Part shown: piece by piece, positions 61,391 to 64,000 of the stretch | Layout of the letters: the number at the start of each line of letters is the position of its first letter | Position numbering within the stretch: the first letter of the stretch is position 1 | Assembly: GCA_947503895.1 (NCBI GenBank) | Contig: CANNFT010000003.1 | Coordinates: 186,001-250,000, forward strand | DNA from: an uncultured Saccharospirillaceae bacterium | Lineage (GTDB): Bacteria > Pseudomonadota > Gammaproteobacteria > Pseudomonadales > Oceanobacteraceae | Length of the DNA stretch: 64,000 bases | Direction of reading: 5' to 3' | Notes under the pieces: generated by a model | What the model was told of the DNA's origin: nothing | Database searches by the model: none | Seen by the model: only the letters and a program-made list of their open reading frames with translations | Made by a program: the position numbers and the translations under genes

Positions 61391-64000
61391 TTGTGAAACA
61401 CGCACAGGTTTATCTTCTAGCATTAAACCCCCTTTGGTGAGTTCCAGTTTTTTCATTGAGATCATACAAGTCGCATCTTTAAAGGCCATCGTTTCCAATT
61501 CAGCTTTTATAGCGGCGGCTTTATCGAGTTTTGAACCTGGCCCGTGATATTCCAGTCCGTCATTAAACAGTTTTACAATTCCAGCCGGGCTGAATTTTCC
61601 TTCAAAGATGAGGCTGGCATTGGTTTTCAAACTAATATCACCCGATGCACCTAAATCAATGGCTAACTTGGCACTGAGACTGGTGGTAATAGCGACAGAT
61701 GCTGAAGCCGATAGGGAGAACGTTGTGCTCACACCAAAATTAAAATCAGACTTAGCCAGGGCAGCGAATACAAAATTCATTTCAGATTTTGCTCCGCCGC
61801 TATTAAATGCAATGTTGTGGCTCATTAAGTCGCCAGTGCGAGCATCATAGGTTTTGTCGTCCGTGTGTTTGCCATCTGGTGTACTGATGACAGTATTCTC
61901 AGCAATTTTTTCTTCGCCGCCTAGGCTGTAACTTTCTGTGCGTGTTTTCCAGTTATCACCGTCTGGCACGGATTCGGAGAGGGCGGTCAGTTTGCCGTCT
62001 GAACTCCATGACTTTTCTCTCGTTTCCCTATTTTTAACTTTTTTCCAGCTCCGTAAGGCACCATTGTGAAAACCCATTTCAATTTGGGTGGTGCTGGAGC
62101 TGAGATATTTAATGTCCAATTTGTTTATTCGGTCCTCAATGGTAACGGCTTGACCGAGTTTATAATCGTATGAGTCTTCATAGCTTTTGGTGACTTTAAC
62201 GCCGCCATTGCCAAATCCACCTTGAGGGTTCACTTGAAAGTTGACGCCCGATGCGGTCGCAACATCAGCAGCATTGGCCAATTCACCCCATTCACTTCCA
62301 AGCGTTGGGTTGGTGTGTTCGGCTTTAATGTTGATGTCTTTCTTCGATACTTCTGGCCATTCAATGCTGGTCCAATCTGGGCCTGCGGCATCTAGGATAT
62401 CTGGGTGAGTAATATCAGAAGCTATAGAGCTAGGGAGCGTCACTTTGGTGTTTAATGGGCCGTCCGTGTCTGTAAAGTTTTCTTGATAGCGTTCACCTAA
62501 GTTGTATTTAGAGTACCCACCAAAGTCATACTGATTGCCATACTGGGTGATGAGCGTATCACCAAAACTTAATGTGATTTCATCACCAAATTGTCGGTTT
62601 ATGATGCGCTTGCCATCAGATTCTTCTTGCAAAGTAAGGGTGACTCTTTGGCTTGGCTGTATAAAGCCGTTGCTGTCTTTCGTGTAATCATGGATGGCGT
62701 TTAGAGTGTTGAAATTAGAGATGGTGTTTTCATCAAAATTCGTCGTTGTAGAGCTGTCAAACCGGCCAGCATGTGCAATCGTAGCCAACAGTCCTTCCGT
62801 TTCAATTATGGCATCCTCAGGATTATTCGACGTAACCTTCGACGGAAAACTGCCGTTAGATAACGCACCCGTAATGACGGGTCGGTCGGGGCAGCCACCT
62901 AAAAATGCGATCATGACCTCTACACCCGGCCTTAACGGGAAGAAGACTTGGTCTTTTAACCCTGCGGCTGGTTGGGCCATGCGAACATGGTGAGCCATTT
63001 TCGATAAGTCATCAGAATCGTCTTCGCTGATAAAATGGAACTTTACTTTGTATCGGCCTTCCGTATCGAGTTCACTTTTGGTGGGGTCATCTTGGCTAGA
63101 AAATATTTCACCCGTTTCTAAATTATTAATAACAGGAATGTTTGCTTTTCGTTTTGGGCGATAGATCGTTTCAGCAGGAATACATTCAAACTGATTTTTA
63201 TAGTATTCTTGATGGCCATCACTCGCACCAGCGTCTAAGTTTTCACCGATGTGCTTCACGCGCGTAATTAATACACTTTGTGCACTGTCATCCAATTCAA
63301 ATTGATAGCCAGGTGACATCATGCAGATGCCGCTTTTACCCTGCCATGTTTTTTGCTGGGTTTGAAAATGCTCATATTGTATCTGGGCCAATAATTCAGC
63401 ATCTTCCTGTGAGACAGGGTGCTCATTTGAGAGCTGAATGCCGCCACGATCCGTATGATCTGCACTCGAAGGGTAGATACCGTCAAAGGGCGTCGACGGG
63501 TGTTCAGGATCTTCTTGTTTGACGCGTACAAAACTGGGTATGCGCTGTTGCTGTGAGGAGATTCTAGAAATCTCGCGATACCAGGTTTTACCACTAGGCC
63601 GTGTTTCTGAAATGTTTATTTTATTGGCATCACCCAATTGAGTGAGAATTTCATTGAGTTTTGGATATTCGTTATCATTTGCGAGAATCATCTCGTAGTT
63701 AGCGTCATCAGACATATCAAAATAATAATAGATACCGTAGCGCTCCATCAATCGAGACATGAAGCCCCAGTCGCTCTCTTGATATTGGCAAGTGAACGGA
63801 AGGTTGGCAAAACTGCTAAAGGAACAGGCGTTATGAATGCTGACAGCTAGATTACTGGATTGAATGGTTTGTATTTCTTCATTTAAGATATCCAGAACAG
63901 TCATACTGCTGTTGCTGCTATCACTAAAAATTCGACTTTTAACGGTCTGATTTTCTTCCCAGATACCTGGCACAAACTGAATACGGTAAAAGCTATATTC
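61370..64000 (-). CDS. vgrG: T6SS spike protein VgrG/TssI (N terminus outside window)
   Basis: The frame is open to the window edge, so the start is missing. At least 876 residues are present. The first GTG inside (63973) is not the start, because upstream codons read EYSFYRIQF, as in VgrG. Landmarks are YQESDWGFMSRLMERYGIYY (gp27-like) and GRYKVKFHFISEDDSD. They also include MAQPAAGLKDQVFFPLRPGV, EVMIAFLGGCPDRPVITGAL (gp5-like) and a long C-terminal extension (about 390-876) rich in Ser/Thr/Gly, with a hydrophobic, repeated segment FGVSTTFSLSASASVAITTS. The extension is not a recognised enzyme. It forms the spike on which the DUF4150 cone should sit. Confidence 0.93.
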   Translation of the reverse strand, partial: EYSFYRIQFVPGIWEENQTVKSRIFSDSSNSSMTVLDILNEEIQTIQSSNLAVSIHNACSFSSFANLPFTCQYQESDWGFMSRLMERYGIYYYFDMSDDANYEMILANDNEYPKLNEILTQLGDANKINISETRPSGKTWYREISRISSQQQRIPSFVRVKQEDPEHPSTPFDGIYPSSADHTDRGGIQLSNEHPVSQEDAELLAQIQYEHFQTQQKTWQGKSGICMMSPGYQFELDDSAQSVLITRVKHIGENLDAGASDGHQEYYKNQFECIPAETIYRPKRKANIPVINNLETGEIFSSQDDPTKSELDTEGRYKVKFHFISEDDSDDLSKMAHHVRMAQPAAGLKDQVFFPLRPGVEVMIAFLGGCPDRPVITGALSNGSFPSKVTSNNPEDAIIETEGLLATIAHAGRFDSSTTTNFDENTISNFNTLNAIHDYTKDSNGFIQPSQRVTLTLQEESDGKRIINRQFGDEITLSFGDTLITQYGNQYDFGGYSKYNLGERYQENFTDTDGPLNTKVTLPSSIASDITHPDILDAAGPDWTSIEWPEVSKKDINIKAEHTNPTLGSEWGELANAADVATASGVNFQVNPQGGFGNGGVKVTKSYEDSYDYKLGQAVTIEDRINKLDIKYLSSSTTQIEMGFHNGALRSWKKVKNRETREKSWSSDGKLTALSESVPDGDNWKTRTESYSLGGEEKIAENTVISTPDGKHTDDKTYDARTGDLMSHNIAFNSGGAKSEMNFVFAALAKSDFNFGVSTTFSLSASASVAITTSLSAKLAIDLGASGDISLKTNASLIFEGKFSPAGIVKLFNDGLEYHGPGSKLDKAAAIKAELETMAFKDATCMISMKKLELTKGGLMLEDKPVRVSQGFQFLV

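Noticed and set aside
1..64000. tRNA, rRNA, transposase, integrase or phage genes
   Set aside because: None seen in any gene or intergenic stretch; no evidence of a mobile element boundary apart from the vgrG island itself.

Overview
The window looks like chromosomal DNA of a free-living, probably marine, Gram-negative gammaproteobacterium. The evidence is the RmuC, HemN, MoeA and ChoX-like proteins, many lipoprotein signals, an ANR/FNR-type box ahead of hemN, abundant c-di-GMP and two-component signalling, and part of a type VI secretion (T6SS) island. I cannot name the genus. I found no tRNA, rRNA, insertion sequence, phage gene or CRISPR array.

Layout. 1-3.4 kb: the end of a CvfB-like gene, then a substrate-binding lipoprotein overlapping a sensor kinase. 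3.4-4.2 kb: a fibro-slime-domain protein. 4.5-15.0 kb: two divergent operons for an envelope-spanning machine. These encode two outer-membrane barrels (one with an SH3 domain), a periplasmic protein, three TPR proteins, a small exported protein, an ExbB/TolQ-like motor protein, two ExbD-like proteins and an AgmX/PglI-like energy transducer. The set resembles the Agl-Glt machine of Myxococcus. 15.5-21.3 kb: a 1451-residue mosaic lipoprotein with c-heme motifs and two low-complexity repeat tracts, followed by a sorbosone-dehydrogenase-like quinoprotein. 21.5-32 kb: rmuC, a lipoprotein/envelope-protein/lipoprotein trio, a PqaA-like protein, a DUF1801 protein, a glycosidase-like lipoprotein and moeA.

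32-45.7 kb: a choline/betaine-binding protein, a secreted PI-PLC with what looks like a permuted lectin module, a GGDEF protein with a decayed EAL domain, a family-3 solute-binding protein, a hybrid PAS kinase plus receiver, a receiver-GGDEF-EAL protein, and a CDGSH/glutamate-synthase fusion. 46-55.5 kb: a six-CxxCH cytochrome with a P460-like domain, an arylsulfotransferase-like lipoprotein, an unknown lipoprotein, a secreted glycerophosphodiesterase, and hemN. 55.8-64 kb: a minus-strand T6SS vgrG island: vgrG (runs off the window), DUF2169-pentapeptide fusion, pentapeptide protein, DUF3540, DUF4150 PAAR-like and DUF3467.

How it fits together. Much of the coding capacity concerns the envelope: a proton-driven trans-envelope complex, exported heme and PQQ redox proteins, secreted phosphodiesterases, and a contact-dependent secretion spike. 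Sensors with periplasmic inputs and c-di-GMP enzymes are interspersed. Four plus-strand genes share a CTATACT element upstream that resembles a sigma-S type -10, which may connect some of them to stationary phase. All functional calls are from reading the sequence; no database search was run.
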